64,000 bases of DNA from Sipunculus nudus (GCA_026874595.1 CM049318.1:37779956-37843955); one strand, 5' to 3'; positions 1 to 11,077 are shown, counted from the first letter of the stretch. Notes: a model not told the origin generated them from the sequence alone. Program-made: numbers and translations.

Positions 1-78
1 CCAGGGTTAATCAAACGTTGCTTCTTATTCACGTTTGGTACCTGGTTTTTCTCAGTGGTTTCTCTTTTAATGTTTCAG

Positions 79-223
79 GTACAAAGCCAAGTCCCGCAAG
101 CCGTGCGACTTTCACTCTTGTGATTACATTTTGACTTACCGTATCCATGGAAATGACGCCATCTTTGAAATGAGTGCACGGGCAGACTGGGCGGCCATTG
201 GATTTTCTTCAGACAACGCCATG
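79..223 (+). CDS. FRRS1L-like: FRRS1L-like, internal exon (DOMON N-half)
   Basis: The acceptor is TTTAATGTTTCAG before 79 and the donor is ATG|GTTAAT after 223. The exon has 145 nt: one base completes a codon and 48 codons follow, leaving phase 0. It encodes the first half of the DOMON fold, including the strand D-A-I-F-E-M-S-A and the motif W-A-A-I-G-F-S-S-D. The donor is weak (GTTAAT), so the exact 3' end is less certain than the acceptor, but it joins exon 2 in frame and rebuilds the expected M-G-G-D-D loop. Confidence 0.75.
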
Positions 224-2052
224 GTTAATAAGTTATTTTTACTTTATCATTTATTATTATTTCTTTAAATGTTTTCAGACCAGTACGTTTATTATGAAAA
301 ATAATATTCATTGTCGATTTTTTGTTTGTTTCTGCTGATTTTCTAATTTGTCTGCAAATCAACAATTAAATAAAAGAAACGCATAAATATAAGAATGTAG
401 AACACACGCGCTTGAAATTTCTTGGAAGTTCGCTAGAAATCCTTGACTTGTGAAAATAATTTGCACTCAAAATTCCCATGCACCATATTTTTTTTTATTT
501 TGTTTTCTTCTCCACATCTACTTATACAAAGTAGTTCTTAATTTATAATACCTCGATAACACATTAGAATGTTCTGATAGCAAATGTTTTTGTATATAAT
601 AAATATTCAACCTTCCTCCTATTTGTTCATTCATTGCCATTCAGAATGGCAAGGACTAAGTAATCCACTTAAAAATAATGCTTGCGTAAAATTCCAAATA
701 ACTACGTAATATATATCCTTTTGCAGGGCGGTGATGATATATACCTGTGCAGGCCTTCGGCTTCTCACGTCACAGTTGAGCGATATTACAGTGTTTCGCC
801 GCACGAAACTCCGATCCTACAAAAGTATAACCCAGCCAGACAACTTGAAGCCCAAAGACAGGACGGACGCAAACTGGTCTCTTGCCGTTTTAGTCGCCCC
901 ATGAAGGCTCACGGGAAGACAGTGGATTTGTCCAACGACTGGTACCAGTTGTATGCCTGGGGGCGCGTCACCAGCGGTTAGCAGCCACTGTTTAAAATAA
1001 CGTATACCAAATCAGGAGTTGTTAGTTTAATTTTCAATTAATTTTCTAGTTTTTTTCAGGAACATAAATTTGGATTTTCGCTTTTTTGCGCAACCTCCAG
1101 TAACACCCATACAACCACCCTATCCTTGTATGGTTCTTCTTCGATAAACCATTTTCACACCAAAATCAAGTTTACTTGAAATAATGAGATTCTGTCCCAA
1201 CCAAAGGTTATTCCATATTGATGTTAAGCACAGTTTGATAGTTAAATTGTTAGCAAAAGCATATTTGGAACTTATAACAAACATGCATGGCGCACGTAAG
1301 ATTGATGAAAAGCCTATAAACTATTCCATGTCACTCAATCTAAAAGTGTTGTAGAGTCGAAAAGATTAACCCACTGCAGAAAAAGTCAAGATCTTTTTAA
1401 TGACATTTTTACAATTAACTAACTTAAAGAGTTTTCAAAGCATTGTTTCGAAAACACATATGAAATGTCCGCGGATTTTTTTATCTGATTCGATTCACGG
1501 TTTTAAAATGTTTTAAATGTGAATTGAGCGTTTGTACAAAAAATGCAAAATACTTCAAATTTCTGAATTTAAACATTTTTATTTAGTTTAGGAGGTGGTT
1601 CATTACGATTTTTATTCAAAAAGTTTATGAAAATCGAAGAAAAAAAAGAAAAGACTGACTTTAATGCAGCCCAGATCGAATAAAAATTTCGTAGACTTTT
1701 TTTCTTGTATCACCTTCACATGAATATCAGATATTTATCACTTCCACTCTGTAGCAAATTGAAAACGTTACATGTACTCATATTTTAATATGGTAGCCTA
1801 AACATCAGGAATAATTAAAATCATGATGAACATCATTATTCACTTCATTTTTTCATTGTCATGTATTTCCTTTCAGGAGGAACCATCGCAAAGCACGACC
1901 TTCCAAATCCACCCGTGTCTAAAAAAGTTTCTCTATATCACAAGCAAAATGAAATCAGTTCAGCTCCCTGCCTACAGTGTCACGTGATAACCTTGTGCTT
2001 GTTTCTTCCGGTGTGGACAATATGGCTGACTCTCCGCCATCTTTTCGTCTGA
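79..2052 (+). CDS. FRRS1L-like: FRRS1L-like DOMON-domain membrane protein (3' part of gene, three exons)
   Basis: Three exons join in phase (79-223, 727-976, 1877-2052) and encode the last 189 residues; the 5' part lies left of the window. Residues 1 to about 130 form a DOMON fold: a Cys-containing start (CDFHSCDY), a W-A-A-I-G-F-S-S-D strand-turn, an M-G-G-D-D loop across the first junction, and a terminal W-Y-x-L-Y-A-W-G strand. A short linker (GGTIAKHDLPNPP) follows, then a hydrophobic helix at about residues 167-186 that ends at the stop. DOMON followed directly by a linker and one C-terminal membrane segment, with no cytochrome b561 helices, is the FRRS1L layout and not that of FRRS1. 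In vertebrates FRRS1L acts in the ER on AMPA-receptor assembly; the function here is inferred. I see no candidate signal peptide because the N-terminus is missing. A generic DOMON-only protein is the alternative. Confidence 0.75.
727..976 (+). CDS. FRRS1L-like: FRRS1L-like, internal exon (DOMON C-half)
   Basis: The acceptor is ATCCTTTTGCAG and the donor AGCG|GTTAGC. The exon has 250 nt, enters in phase 0 and leaves one base. It encodes GGDDIYLC, a region with V-E-R-Y-Y and S-P, the basic/aromatic strand C-R-F-S-R-P, and the closing strand W-Y-Q-L-Y-A-W-G-R. If the donor were not used, an in-frame TAG lies two bases past it, so splicing to 1877 is needed for the membrane tail. Confidence 0.8.
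1877..2052 (+). CDS. FRRS1L-like: FRRS1L-like, terminal exon (linker and C-terminal membrane helix)
   Basis: The acceptor is GTATTTCCTTTCAG. The first two bases complete a glycine codon left open by the previous exon. It encodes the linker GGTIAKHDLPNPPVSKK, a polar stretch, and a strongly hydrophobic run (VITLCLFLPVWTIWLTL) that ends L-R-H-L-F-V before TGA at 2050-2052. Short conserved spacing between the DOMON end and a last-exon membrane helix is what FRRS1L proteins show. The two Cys just before the helix (C-L-Q-C) could be lipidated or paired; that is speculation. Confidence 0.75.
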
Positions 2053-2962
2053 AAACCAGGAACACAAAGCTCTGCTGACCTTATGGCTGGCGTTAACCTT
2101 GTATTGTGACAGTGTTATGTTCACATATGCTCGAAGTTGCCTTCTGCGTTTTATGATGACTGATGTTTATATAAAACATTGTATAACATATTCAGTATTT
2201 CTTATATCCGTTGTAAACTGGGGCTTGGTGTCCGTTAAAACGTCAATTATTTTTTCGTTGTGCAGTTGGTACTTAAGCATAAGTCAATGGAACTATTGCT
2301 TGTGTTTTATTGTGTATTTTTAGAACTGATCAGCAAATACTTGATGGGTAAATTTTACTTTCCTCCCTTACAGACGGTATGTTCACATAGTGGTGAACGT
2401 TTTCCCGAGAAAACATTCATATTAGCCACACTGGCAATTTTGTAATCCTTTTTAAATAAGTGTACAACAAAAAAATCCGTGGATATGTTCATATTCAATG
2501 TTAAAAAATATAAGACTTTGTATTAGCATATGGAATATAATGTCTTAAGAGACTCGGATATAGAAGGGCCAGATATTTAGAGATGCGGAGCCACAGACGA
2601 AGGATATTAAATTAATTATGACTGATGATATGGAAACATATTCTATATGCACAGGCAAGGCAGAGATTCCTTAAGACCCCCTGAGGTTAACCACGATATA
2701 TTGAATGTAAATAGATACTATGGGACTATTTCATAAAGATATGAGAGACTGTTAAAAATTCATATTTCCTGCTTTTTTAGGCATAATATGAATTATTCTG
2801 GTTTTTATTATATCATTGTATATACAGCTGATCGTCTTGTTATACTTTCACCATGCCACAGTGTAATAGTGACAATGCTATTTACTGTGACAGTCAGGAT
2901 ATTTCATCTTAAATAATGCGCTATCTTCAAATAGTATTTTGACTTATAATAGCCAAAATGTT
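2053..2962 (+). other. Probable 3' UTR and intergenic DNA downstream of FRRS1L-like gene
   Basis: AT-rich sequence without a credible coding region. It starts at the FRRS1L-like stop and probably holds the 3' UTR. I see no unambiguous polyadenylation signal close to the stop; an AATAAA lies at about 3364, beyond a SINE-like insert. Short open frames at 2099-2445 have no recognisable content. Confidence 0.4.
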
Positions 2963-3345
2963 AAGGTGCCTAGACGGAAGAGTGGTTACAAGCTCGGCTC
3001 TCTCCGCTAGCGACCCTTGTTCCCGGAGTGGCTATGGAGAGGGTTGAATTTTCCATCCAAAAACGGTGGTTTCTCCGGGTCCTCCGATTTCCTCCATTTC
3101 CAGACACTATGGAACGCAACCATTTGAGTCAGTGATACGCTCCTTACGCAGTGGCTATACACTTTGTCATCTGACCAGTGAAAGCGTAGTATCACATTGT
3201 GTATCCCGCTCCCATTGGTCCGATTCTTGGCCCTGTGCCAGAACCTGTGTAATCAGAAAAAAGTAGATCAGGGACGACTAAAGTGTTTATCCGCTGCGCG
3301 AGAGGCGTAAGCAAGATGGAGTGCACAGGATTTTAACTAAAACTA
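2963..3345 (+). mobile_element. Degenerate tRNA-headed SINE-like repeat
   Basis: A locally GC-richer block. Its start, with GGAAGAGTGGTTAC near 2974 and CCCTTGTTCCCGGAG near 3013, resembles a decayed tRNA Ser/Leu-type A box and B box. It is followed by a body with GTTTCTCCGGGTCCTCCG-like sequence at about 3068-3090, a phrase widely seen in short interspersed repeats of marine invertebrates. I found no clear target-site duplication. Boundaries are approximate. Confidence 0.4.
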
Positions 3346-3496
3346 TTTGTGTAATCCATGTAAAATAAATATAGTTTATATCGTTTATAACACTTTCACT
3401 AATCCCAGACACCAAATGTAAGTTTGTTAAAATTTTAAACTATATAAACGTCAAAATACTGTGCCACATAAGTATGCGACTTCATTCATAAAACAC

Positions 3497-3498
<2 letters not shown>

Positions 3499-3536
<38 letters not shown>
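3499..3536. repeat. (AT)n microsatellite
   Basis: An uninterrupted AT dinucleotide run of about 37 bases. It explains the run of alternating Ile/Tyr codons seen on the minus strand here. Confidence 0.95.
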
Positions 3537-3539
<3 letters not shown>

Positions 3540-3802
3540 TATTACAGCCATTCTCATAAACCAGATATCGATTGTAATGCTTACCATTTTGGATTTTCCA
3601 TGTGATGCCTGTAAACACCAGTCACTCAAAATACAGTCTTTATCAGTTTGTTTTTCATTTGTGCGAGACGAAAATCGCAAATCAGATTTGTTGCTTTTTA
3701 ACTCAAATGTAAGAGTCAAGTTTAGATTGATAAATGAGTCCTGTAACAATTCCATCTCCGTGTTTTTTTATATACATATGAGCACGTTGCAAAAGAGCAT
3801 AA

Positions 3803-4875
3803 CTAAGAGAAATCAAATTTCAGCTCTGAGAGGAACGGTCGGAATTCTGCATGCCCTGCATTTACATTTTTATCCCCACACCAGTTATTAATATAGGTTT
3901 TAAACTGGTTAAAAGATTCCATAGTTCTTGCCTCATTTGGAAGGGAGTTCCATACCTGAGATGCCCCACATCTATGTATGTTACATACCTGAAACTTTAT
4001 TTTATGTTTAATTTCAACGAGATCTTGTATGGACACCGGACTCTTTTTATTAATAATCTTGAAGGTCTCCTAGGCATTTGTGCGCATTCTTCGTGTTTTG
4101 AGAGATGACAATTTGGATTTTTCCAGGTGATATTCATAAGAACTGCGATAATCATCATAAATAAAACGTAGTGCACGTTCTTCAATTTTCTCAATCTTTT
4201 GTGTGTTTTGTTCTCCACAAAAATGCCATGTGAAAGGGCAATTGAAGTTTGACATAATTAAAGAATAGTAAATTGTAAGTTTTCCGAGTCTGCTTGAATG
4301 TCTGTCGATTCTTTTCAAAACATTTAATTGCCTTGTAGCCTTCTAACATATATGTTTGAAATATGTCTGTTAAAATTTGATTTTAAATCAATGGTCACCT
4401 TCACATAATATACGCCATTTAAATTGAATATAACATCCTTGTCATGAGTTTTCTTTCCAACCGAAATTGCCTGGAGCTTCGCATGGTTTGCCTGTATTAT
4501 ATTTGCCGGAAACCATTGAATCAAAGAATTACTGTCATCCTGTAAAGCTGAAATAATATTTTTGTAAAGACTTATCAGATTTAGATAAAGTGTTATCATC
4601 TGCATAAATATAAAACATAATATAAGTCATTTATAAAACAATATTAAACAAAAATTGGCCAGAGTATGGATCCTTGAGGTACCCCTTTGAAGATGTCTAA
4701 TATACTTCTTATGTTTTGGTTTAATTTTACACATTGCTTCTTGTTTGTCAAATAACTATATAATAGATCAAGAGCTGATTTTGATAAGCCATAAGCATTA
4801 AGTTTCTGCAGCAGTTAGTCATGGGGGAGACAATCGAAAGCCTAGGTCAATATGTCAATCAAAACCGTTTTAGTA
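3803..4875 (-). pseudogene. LINE reverse transcriptase relic (Jockey/CR1-like group), multiply frameshifted
   Basis: Minus-strand reading in several frames gives, in order, the C-terminal half of a non-LTR retrotransposon RT: A-F-D-C-L-P-H-D at about 4818-4841, preceded by an in-frame stop; K-x-x-A-Y-G-L-S; GVPQGS at 4668-4685; the YADD catalytic box at 4595-4606; S-A-L-Q-D-D-S-N-S-L-I-Q-W-F; a thumb/connection part with E-R-A-L-R-F-I-Y-D-D-Y; and the terminal V-W-N-S-L-P-N-E-A-R motif near 3940. A frameshift lies shortly after YADD and others near 4320 and 4070, and there are in-frame stops, so it is dead. No endonuclease domain or 5' end is visible. Confidence 0.85.
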
Positions 4876-4889
4876 CCGTGCCGGGCGAA

Positions 4890-5005
4890 CAACCAATTGC
4901 AGGCGCCTATCACTTACCTCAATAGGCCAATTTCGGCTAAGCTGCTGGTCAGCTGCCAGGTACCGGAGTGGGCCCAAACACAGCCCTGTGTATATAGGTG
5001 AGCAC
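4890..5005 (-). repeat. Dispersed repeat, copy 1 (inverted relative to 8095-8235)
   Basis: The reverse complement of this stretch (TGTTTGGGCCCACTCC, then CTGGCA, then CAGCAGCTTAGCC) aligns by eye with the plus strand at about 8170-8225. It abuts the upstream end of the LINE relic. The family is not recognised. Confidence 0.45.
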
Positions 5006-5009
5006 GCAC

Positions 5010-6870
5010 ATCAGGTTTGTCTGTTGGAAGATATAAGTATGGATACTATATTCAGAAATAAGTATACTAGTATGTAAAGGAGCGTCAAACATTTGTAAGA
5101 GAGGGGAATAATAATTGCACAGAGTAGGTCAGCATTATCCCTGTTAAAAATATGTCGATGTCGATGGAATACTGTACTTACCATAAACAAGAAACACCCA
5201 GGTACAAGCACAGATACCCATCACAGGAATTCACAACAATTCTTTTGTGGGATTCATAATAAAGGAATACATGCTGCTAAAGTAACCTTCAATGAAGTGT
5301 TCTGGAATGAAATATTATACAAGTTGAAAAACTTTTATGAAATTCATAGGCTCAAAACCATTCCTGGTGACATCAAGAATGTAATAAATGTAATAAAATT
5401 ATCATAATGCATTCTGTTTCATGTTCAACGCATATTTCAATTTGTGCTAAGCACTGCTGCAAATTGCAGAGCACTGCCATAATGGGTGAGATTTTATTTA
5501 TCAAATATCTCCTTTTTTATTGGAATAATCACTGAAAATATCTTTAAAATTTTTATTCATCCTATAGCATGCTCAACATGTGTGCATGCAGAGGCAATTT
5601 ATGTTCCTTTATTTTTTGGAGGCTTTTAGTCGAAGTGGTTTACCATGACTGAAAGCAGGCATATTGTCCAGGGAGGCTTTCCTTGGCAGTAGCAAATGCC
5701 TAATGTTATACTGACATCATGTCATCCCAAGGCTCTAAACACTCCAGGAACCCGCACTGTTTTACATTGGCAGCATCAGAGATAAACAGAGGATAAAGCT
5801 TACAAACAAAGATGGAGCCTCTACTGGGCATTATCCCAACAAGCGTTTTGAATGTATTTGCATGTTTATAATAGGAACAAGTACTTAAGTCTCTATGCCA
5901 TTGGTCCAAAAACGCTTTTCTACTCTAAATTCTGTGTAGTGAATGATGTACCTTTTTTCTTTCTGAGACCAAAATGATTCGATGGATTAACCTTTACAGC
6001 GTCTTTGGAGGGCCAAGTTATTAGGGGGTTGAGCACTTTGGAAAGAAAGTTAACCCGTGTGATGAAAATCTTACCAAAATGAGTTGGGGATAATCTAAAA
6101 AGGAAAGCAAGATCGATCTATGTTCACTATCACAGCCTCCTCTGATATATGTACAAGTGTCATGTCATCAGAAATTCCAAAAAGAGAGTTTGTGAGTTTG
6201 TTTTGATATTTTGCACACCTTTGGCAGACTCCCAATTTGATTTTCACAGCTTGTTAAACTACAACAAAGGACAGCCTGCAAAACACACACACCCTTCAGG
6301 GCTGCTTCATGTATGTATAGGGTACATAGGGGGAATATGACCTCCGATACGTGCATTATCGAAGGATTAACTTTCCACAGGAAGAGTACGAAGTGGGTTC
6401 AGTGCATTTCAGACTTCTGCTGTACCGTTGCTTATTTAAAATTATATAACAATATACCAATTTTTATAATATGCTGATGTATTTTTATGAGATCCAATCA
6501 CCTTTCTGACCCGATATAAACTTAAAGTAATCGTTTAGAGCTGTTAAAAATAATATGCGAGAAAACATGGATATCACTGCATGCACATTGGCTACTTGTT
6601 TTGTTTATATTGACATGTTTATAATATGTGGGTGCCCGCCAAAATAATCAAAAAAATTCAACAAGGACATCTTGCAAGTATAATAAGCCAAGCTTTGCAA
6701 CTGGCATTTCGCAACAAGTGACCTTTCTACCTACATATATATGCAACCTACTACCTTAGGTTACATGTTTTTCCCGTTTGTCAACATTGCTGTGTTTACA
6801 AACATGTTGATAAACAATGCCATACATCCTTCACGAAGGCGTTAAAAGATTTTTTACAACCAAAATTACC
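5010..6870. other. Intergenic DNA, nothing recognised
   Basis: Short open frames only (under 75 codons), none with a recognisable domain or splice-consistent neighbour. Base composition is unremarkable and no tandem repeat is apparent by eye. Confidence 0.5.
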
Positions 6871-6984
6871 CTTAGATCATTACTGAATACATCGAGGAAG
6901 CCAGAAACCACATAAATTCTTTTTCAAAAGGTAGTGCACTTTTAAGGAACTGAGTTTTCATTCGAGACCTATCTTGAGATGACG

Positions 6985-7275
6985 ACCTGTGTGTTAATAA
7001 CCGTAATCCGTAACCGTTAGACCTAGAAACTTCTAACTGTACATCCAGGGAAGTCCTTTGGGAAATCTCCTTGGGAAACCTAAAGTAGATCACGGTAATC
7101 TATGTATTTTCGAATTACCAGTCCAAAACATGGTTTTAAGGATCCAGACAGTCCGGCAGGGCACATAACTTTACCGTTGCACCTATATTTTTCAAACTTC
7201 AATCCAGGGAAGTCCTATTAAAATCTTCTTAGAAACCCCAAATAAGGTCACTGTCACCTATTTTCCGAGAACGAT
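6985..7275 (-). repeat. Relics of the ~335-bp core unit of the repeat-cored elements
   Basis: Read on the minus strand, 7020-7085 gives GGTTTCCCAAGGAGATTTCC, later TGGATGTACAGTTAGAAG and TTTCTAGGTCTAACGGTTAC. This matches the core unit (GGTTTCCAAGGAGATTTTTC, then TTCTAGGTCCAGCGGTTACG) of the tandem array at 53060-55375. A second, weaker copy lies at about 7170-7270. No terminal hairpin or 5' end is seen next to them. Confidence 0.6.
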
Positions 7276-8094
7276 GGACAAAAATTATGATTCTGATTAC
7301 TATGGAAGTCATTCTACCCATATGTTTATGGTCTTTATCAAATAATTTTAACCAGATCCAAAACATCAATAATTAATGCAGGCGTCGATTAATTGTATGT
7401 CAAGTTAGCTGAGCGTCATAACTCATGGGCCACTTCTTTTGACATTTAACCTACGTCTGTTCCAGATACAGTTACTGTTTTAGCTGATCAAACACAATCC
7501 CTCGTAACCTTACCTTTATTTCCACCGCCCCTATAAACATATTTCATACCTTCACAGTCACTACCTGAATCCAGATGTGTAGATGTGATTTTTCTAAACC
7601 ATTAATCAGGTGACATGTAATGGACGGAACTGTGCACTCAATACATACACACACACACACATATATATATAAGAATCCAGAAAAGAGGTGCCAGTTCACC
7701 ACAGATTGTGTCTCAAACTGACATTCTATTTCTCCTGTGCTTTATTGTTTTTTTTTTTTTTTGTTGTTTTTTTGGGTGTTTTTTTTTTTTTACTCCCTTT
7801 AATTAAGAATTTAAGCGACTGTGAAAATATAGGAGGCCTAATGCATATCTTAAACTTAAATATTTATCTTAAACATAAATATTCAACCTAATTCAACCTA
7901 ATTCCAGTTGTAATGCATCTTATTTGCAAATTGAAGCTGTCAATATAAATCAACAATTTGGTTTTAACGGAAATTTCATTCGCAAGTCTTAAAGCGTCTC
8001 GGCCTTCGCTGTCATCAACCTTGTCCGGGCGTTTGCCACAGAAGAACAGAAGAGGACAGCACATTTACGCTCTCAAAATATTTCTATCCTGGGG

Positions 8095-8235
8095 TGCTCA
8101 TATTTCCCGTATGCTCATATTACCCCTATGTACCCTGTGTATGCTGACATACTGACCAGCGGCTCAGTCCAGCACAGTGTTTGGACCAACCCCAACATCT
8201 GGCACCCTGCCAGCAGCTTAGCCTAAGTGCCCCTA
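8095..8235 (+). repeat. Dispersed repeat, copy 2 (inverted relative to 4890-5005)
   Basis: It contains AGTGTTTGGACCAACCCC, CTGGCACCCTGCCAGCAG and CTTAGCC, matching the reverse complement of 4890-5005. Several TGCTCATAT direct repeats lie just upstream (8093-8125). The family is unknown. Confidence 0.45.
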
Positions 8236-8689
8236 TTTATCTTGACCCTGTGCGGAGGTTGTGCCTGTTGATTAGATCACGTGTTCCTATTTGTTAACAT
8301 GACCTGGGGTCAACATGTGGTGGAGCATCAAAAACACCCCATTGTTTGATTTTTAAGTATGGTGAGCATAATTTCCATTTAAATTGACAGTATTGGTCAT
8401 TTTTTTTAAATCTATGGCCAATCAAAGAGGTGTTGTCCAAATGCTTGTTTTGGACTGCTTGGTGAGGTATTTTGGGCTTCACTGCATTCGGGCCAGGATG
8501 GTTAAAAAAAGAGATACACAAGCCCCCTTTTTTTGGTCTAGTTTGACTGAAGAAACAACAAATTCTCAGGAAAAAAAGTTTAATATCAGAAGTTATTTTG
8601 AAAATTATTTTAAAGAGGCTCAAACCTCAGGTGTTTATAGATTTTATATAGGGAAAATAAATACAGCCACGTGTCCATTAGGCTATTGT

Positions 8690-8960
8690 GGAATGCTCCC
8701 GCAACAATGTTTGTATTCACTTATTTAGCCCATATTCCCAGGTGCATTCGTGCTTAAGTGACTTAACATTTGTGAATAGTCCTTGACGACGTTACTCTGT
8801 CCGGATCATGTGCGGGTCCACACCAAGATCTTATCGATTCTTCATTCTTCATTGGCCCATGTCCGAAATCTCTGATAATTTCATTAGATTCTGTTCATGA
8901 CTGCGTGAGTAATATTGTGAACACACACACAAACACCACATATCTTCGCGCTACCTGCAT
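8690..8960 (+). mobile_element. ~270-300-bp MITE-like repeat, copy 1 of 3
   Basis: It shares an ordered series of blocks with 50793-51060 (same strand) and 61133-61433 (opposite strand): GGAATGCTCC, TTCACTTATTTAGCCCATAT, AGTGACT..ACATTTGTGAATA, a GATCATG block, TTTCATTAGATTC.GTTCATGACTG, ATTGTGAACA and then an ACAC run. Terminal inverted repeats are visible only in the third copy. Confidence 0.65.
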
Positions 8961-9387
8961 GTTTACATTCTTCCATAGGTGATTAACTTCTGCATGGGCC
9001 ACAGCATCAATACTAAACAGGAGTCCTATGCAAATTAACAGAGGTATCTATGAAAATTAACAGAGGAGCCAATGCAAATTACCTTAAAACATAATGGTTA
9101 GATGGGCTTTTCCTCATTCAACCCTTTACGTTGCATAAGGATAGCATATCTTTCTCATTCGCATCCTTCCCAGCACACCCTGCAAAACCATGAACCATAT
9201 CGCACAGTCGCTTGAATTGCTATTAGTATAGATTATAACTATAACTTATCTGGCATTTTCCCTGCGTTTTTCGCATTATATGGTCCATGTCTTTATTATT
9301 TACTTTATATTTGAGATAGGCTGGCAAGAAGCCCCCGTTGTTAGACCCGACAGCCATGGCACATCGGTTTACACAATATTACCGAGA

Positions 9388-9725
9388 CCGCGCCCCATTG
9401 TGTCTCTGTTCATATCTATCACTGTTATAGTGACGCTACCTACAGTTTCAGTGTTTTGTCATCTTTAACAACATACAAGTCCTCTGACAAGTAACCTCCA
9501 GCCGCGGGACAGGGTACTATAGAAGAACAGGAAAATATTTCATAGCAAGTCAGGGGAAGAACAAGTCGTCGGCCTTGGGGAGAATGACCAGGCTTCTGAC
9601 GAACCATGGGCCACCTCGGTATTCATCTGCTTCACTTTCTATTGATAAAAGTGATTGGAGTCGTAAATTTATACTTTCATCGAAATTATGGTTTTTAAAA
9701 TCGCCCAGTCTCAATATCGGTTTTT
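9388..9725 (+). repeat. ~350-bp repeat, copy A of three
   Basis: It aligns by eye with 12028-12405 and 14500-14880: a GTGTTTTGTC block, then TGACA(A/G)GTAACCTC, a CGGGACAGGGTAC-type block, a GAAGAACAAGTCGTCGGCCTTGGGGAGA block and a GTCGTAAATTTA end. Spacing between copies is about 2.6 and 2.5 kb, all in the same orientation. The minus strand of this copy is open for 72 codons, but the other copies carry frame-breaking differences, so it does not look like conserved coding sequence. Confidence 0.6.
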
Positions 9726-9870
9726 CAACAGGTAGTACCTGCATTAAAGGACGCCGGGTAAAATCCAATATAAGTGAATAAAAAGATTAGAATTATTATT
9801 TGGTAAGAAATATTACTCTCTTCTACTGAGTAGTATTGGTTTCTCCTGTACTTTTAACAAGTATTAGTTT

Positions 9871-10292
9871 AACCGACTTCTGTGGCTCAGGGGTAGAGCA
9901 CAGGACCCAAAGCCGGGATATCGTGAGTTCGAATCTCAGCCGAGTTGGTGAGATTTTTCACGGTCGGCCCCCACCCAGCTAGGGTAAGCACTTTGCTGGC
10001 TCAATGGGAAGGCCGTGCCCGACGGCCGTGTTGCACTCACAAATGAGTGCGCCTTTCGGGGGTTCCTCTGTGGTATGACCCAGCAATGGGGACGATTACG
10101 CACCCAGCGGCAGCAGATGCAGTAGTCAAAGGGCCTGGTTGACGCCAGGATATAAAATGAGAGGAAGCGTGTGATACTGCGTTGTCACGTAGTGTGAAAC
10201 CGGAATGGAATTCTGCAGATCTATATTAAGTAGTTAAGTAGTTCATTTAGCATTAAAAATGGCGGTTATCTCCACCAAAAATATTTAAAAAA
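9871..10292 (+). mobile_element. tRNA-derived SINE with intact target-site duplication
   Basis: The head carries an A-box-like TGGCTCAGGGGTAGAGC (9883-9899) and a B-box-like GAGTTCGAATCTC (9925-9937), spaced as in a tRNA. A GC-rich body follows, including GGAAGGCCGTGCCCGACGGC, and the tail ends in an A-rich run (about 10281-10294). The element is flanked by a perfect 15-bp duplication, AACAAGTATTAGTTT, at 9856-9870 and 10293-10307. The body has no obvious tRNA partner strands beyond the head, so it is a SINE and not a tRNA gene. The intact duplication suggests a fairly recent insertion compared with neighbouring relics. Confidence 0.88.
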
Positions 10293-10940
10293 AACAAGTA
10301 TTAGTTTTACTTTTCGTTTACTTTATGGTCTCATCAGAAGCTTCGTTTGCGAAATTAACCCAATTTGTATATCAACATTAACTTTTGGTGATAGGATCAT
10401 TGTAATCGTCTTGAAAATGCTGAAAGGTCAATTAATAAACATGTTTTGTGGAAATTATTTTGTGTAGGATTATTAAAGTTGCCTTTTCAAATGATGTCAA
10501 AATATTAAAACTTATGTTTAAAAAATGACAGTTTTATGTTGACAAATTAAGGTAAAATGTCATATTCCTACAAATTATGTTTCTACAATAAGCTAAAGTA
10601 TAACAAATTTATTTTAAAAGGTCGGATTGAAACCACAGCCAGAAAACAAAGCTTTCCAACTCAAGACATTAAAAACTTTAGTCTTCGTAAACATTATAAA
10701 AAAAACGAAAAGAAATTCACTGAATTTAATGCTCACGAAATATATTAGTTTTCATAACTTTATATCATGAATATTCAAGCCTACGTCCAAAACGCCCACG
10801 GTTGACATAAAACACACTGAATAGATGAAAACAAAACGTCTAAAAATTGTGATATATACAAATATTGTTTTCTTTGATAAGTTTCCCCACTGGTGTGACC
10901 AACTATGGCCAAGCCTGATCATTTATTCTGTCTGAGTTAA

Positions 10941-11077
10941 AGGTAGCCCGACATGTCTCCGTTGGGCCTAAATGAAGAAATTTAAAGTTTTAATCACACC
11001 TTTAGATAGATCATTAAGAACATTTAAACTTTTAATTTCTTTATTTAGGCCCAAAGGAGACATGTCGAGCAACCTTT
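10941..11077. mobile_element. Foldback / MITE-like inverted repeat
   Basis: Two arms of roughly 50 bp, about 10941-10992 and 11022-11077, are near reverse complements: AGGTAGCCCGACATGTCTCC against GGAGACATGTCGAGCAACCT, and TTGGGCCTAAAT against ATTTAGGCCCAA. They flank a loop of about 30 bases. No protein is encoded. This is a whole-element hairpin about 137 bp long. Confidence 0.75.

Noticed and set aside
8294-8728. Overlapping 109- and 114-codon open frames on both strands
   Set aside because: No domain, splice partner or codon pattern recognised; the 3' part overlaps a MITE-like repeat.
9550-9768. 72-codon minus-strand open frame in the ~350-bp repeat as a conserved exon
   Set aside because: The homologous copies at 12028 and 14500 have indels and stops that break the frame.
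9871-9945. Functional tRNA gene
   Set aside because: The A and B boxes sit at the head of a 422-bp element with an A-rich tail and target-site duplication, so this is a SINE.
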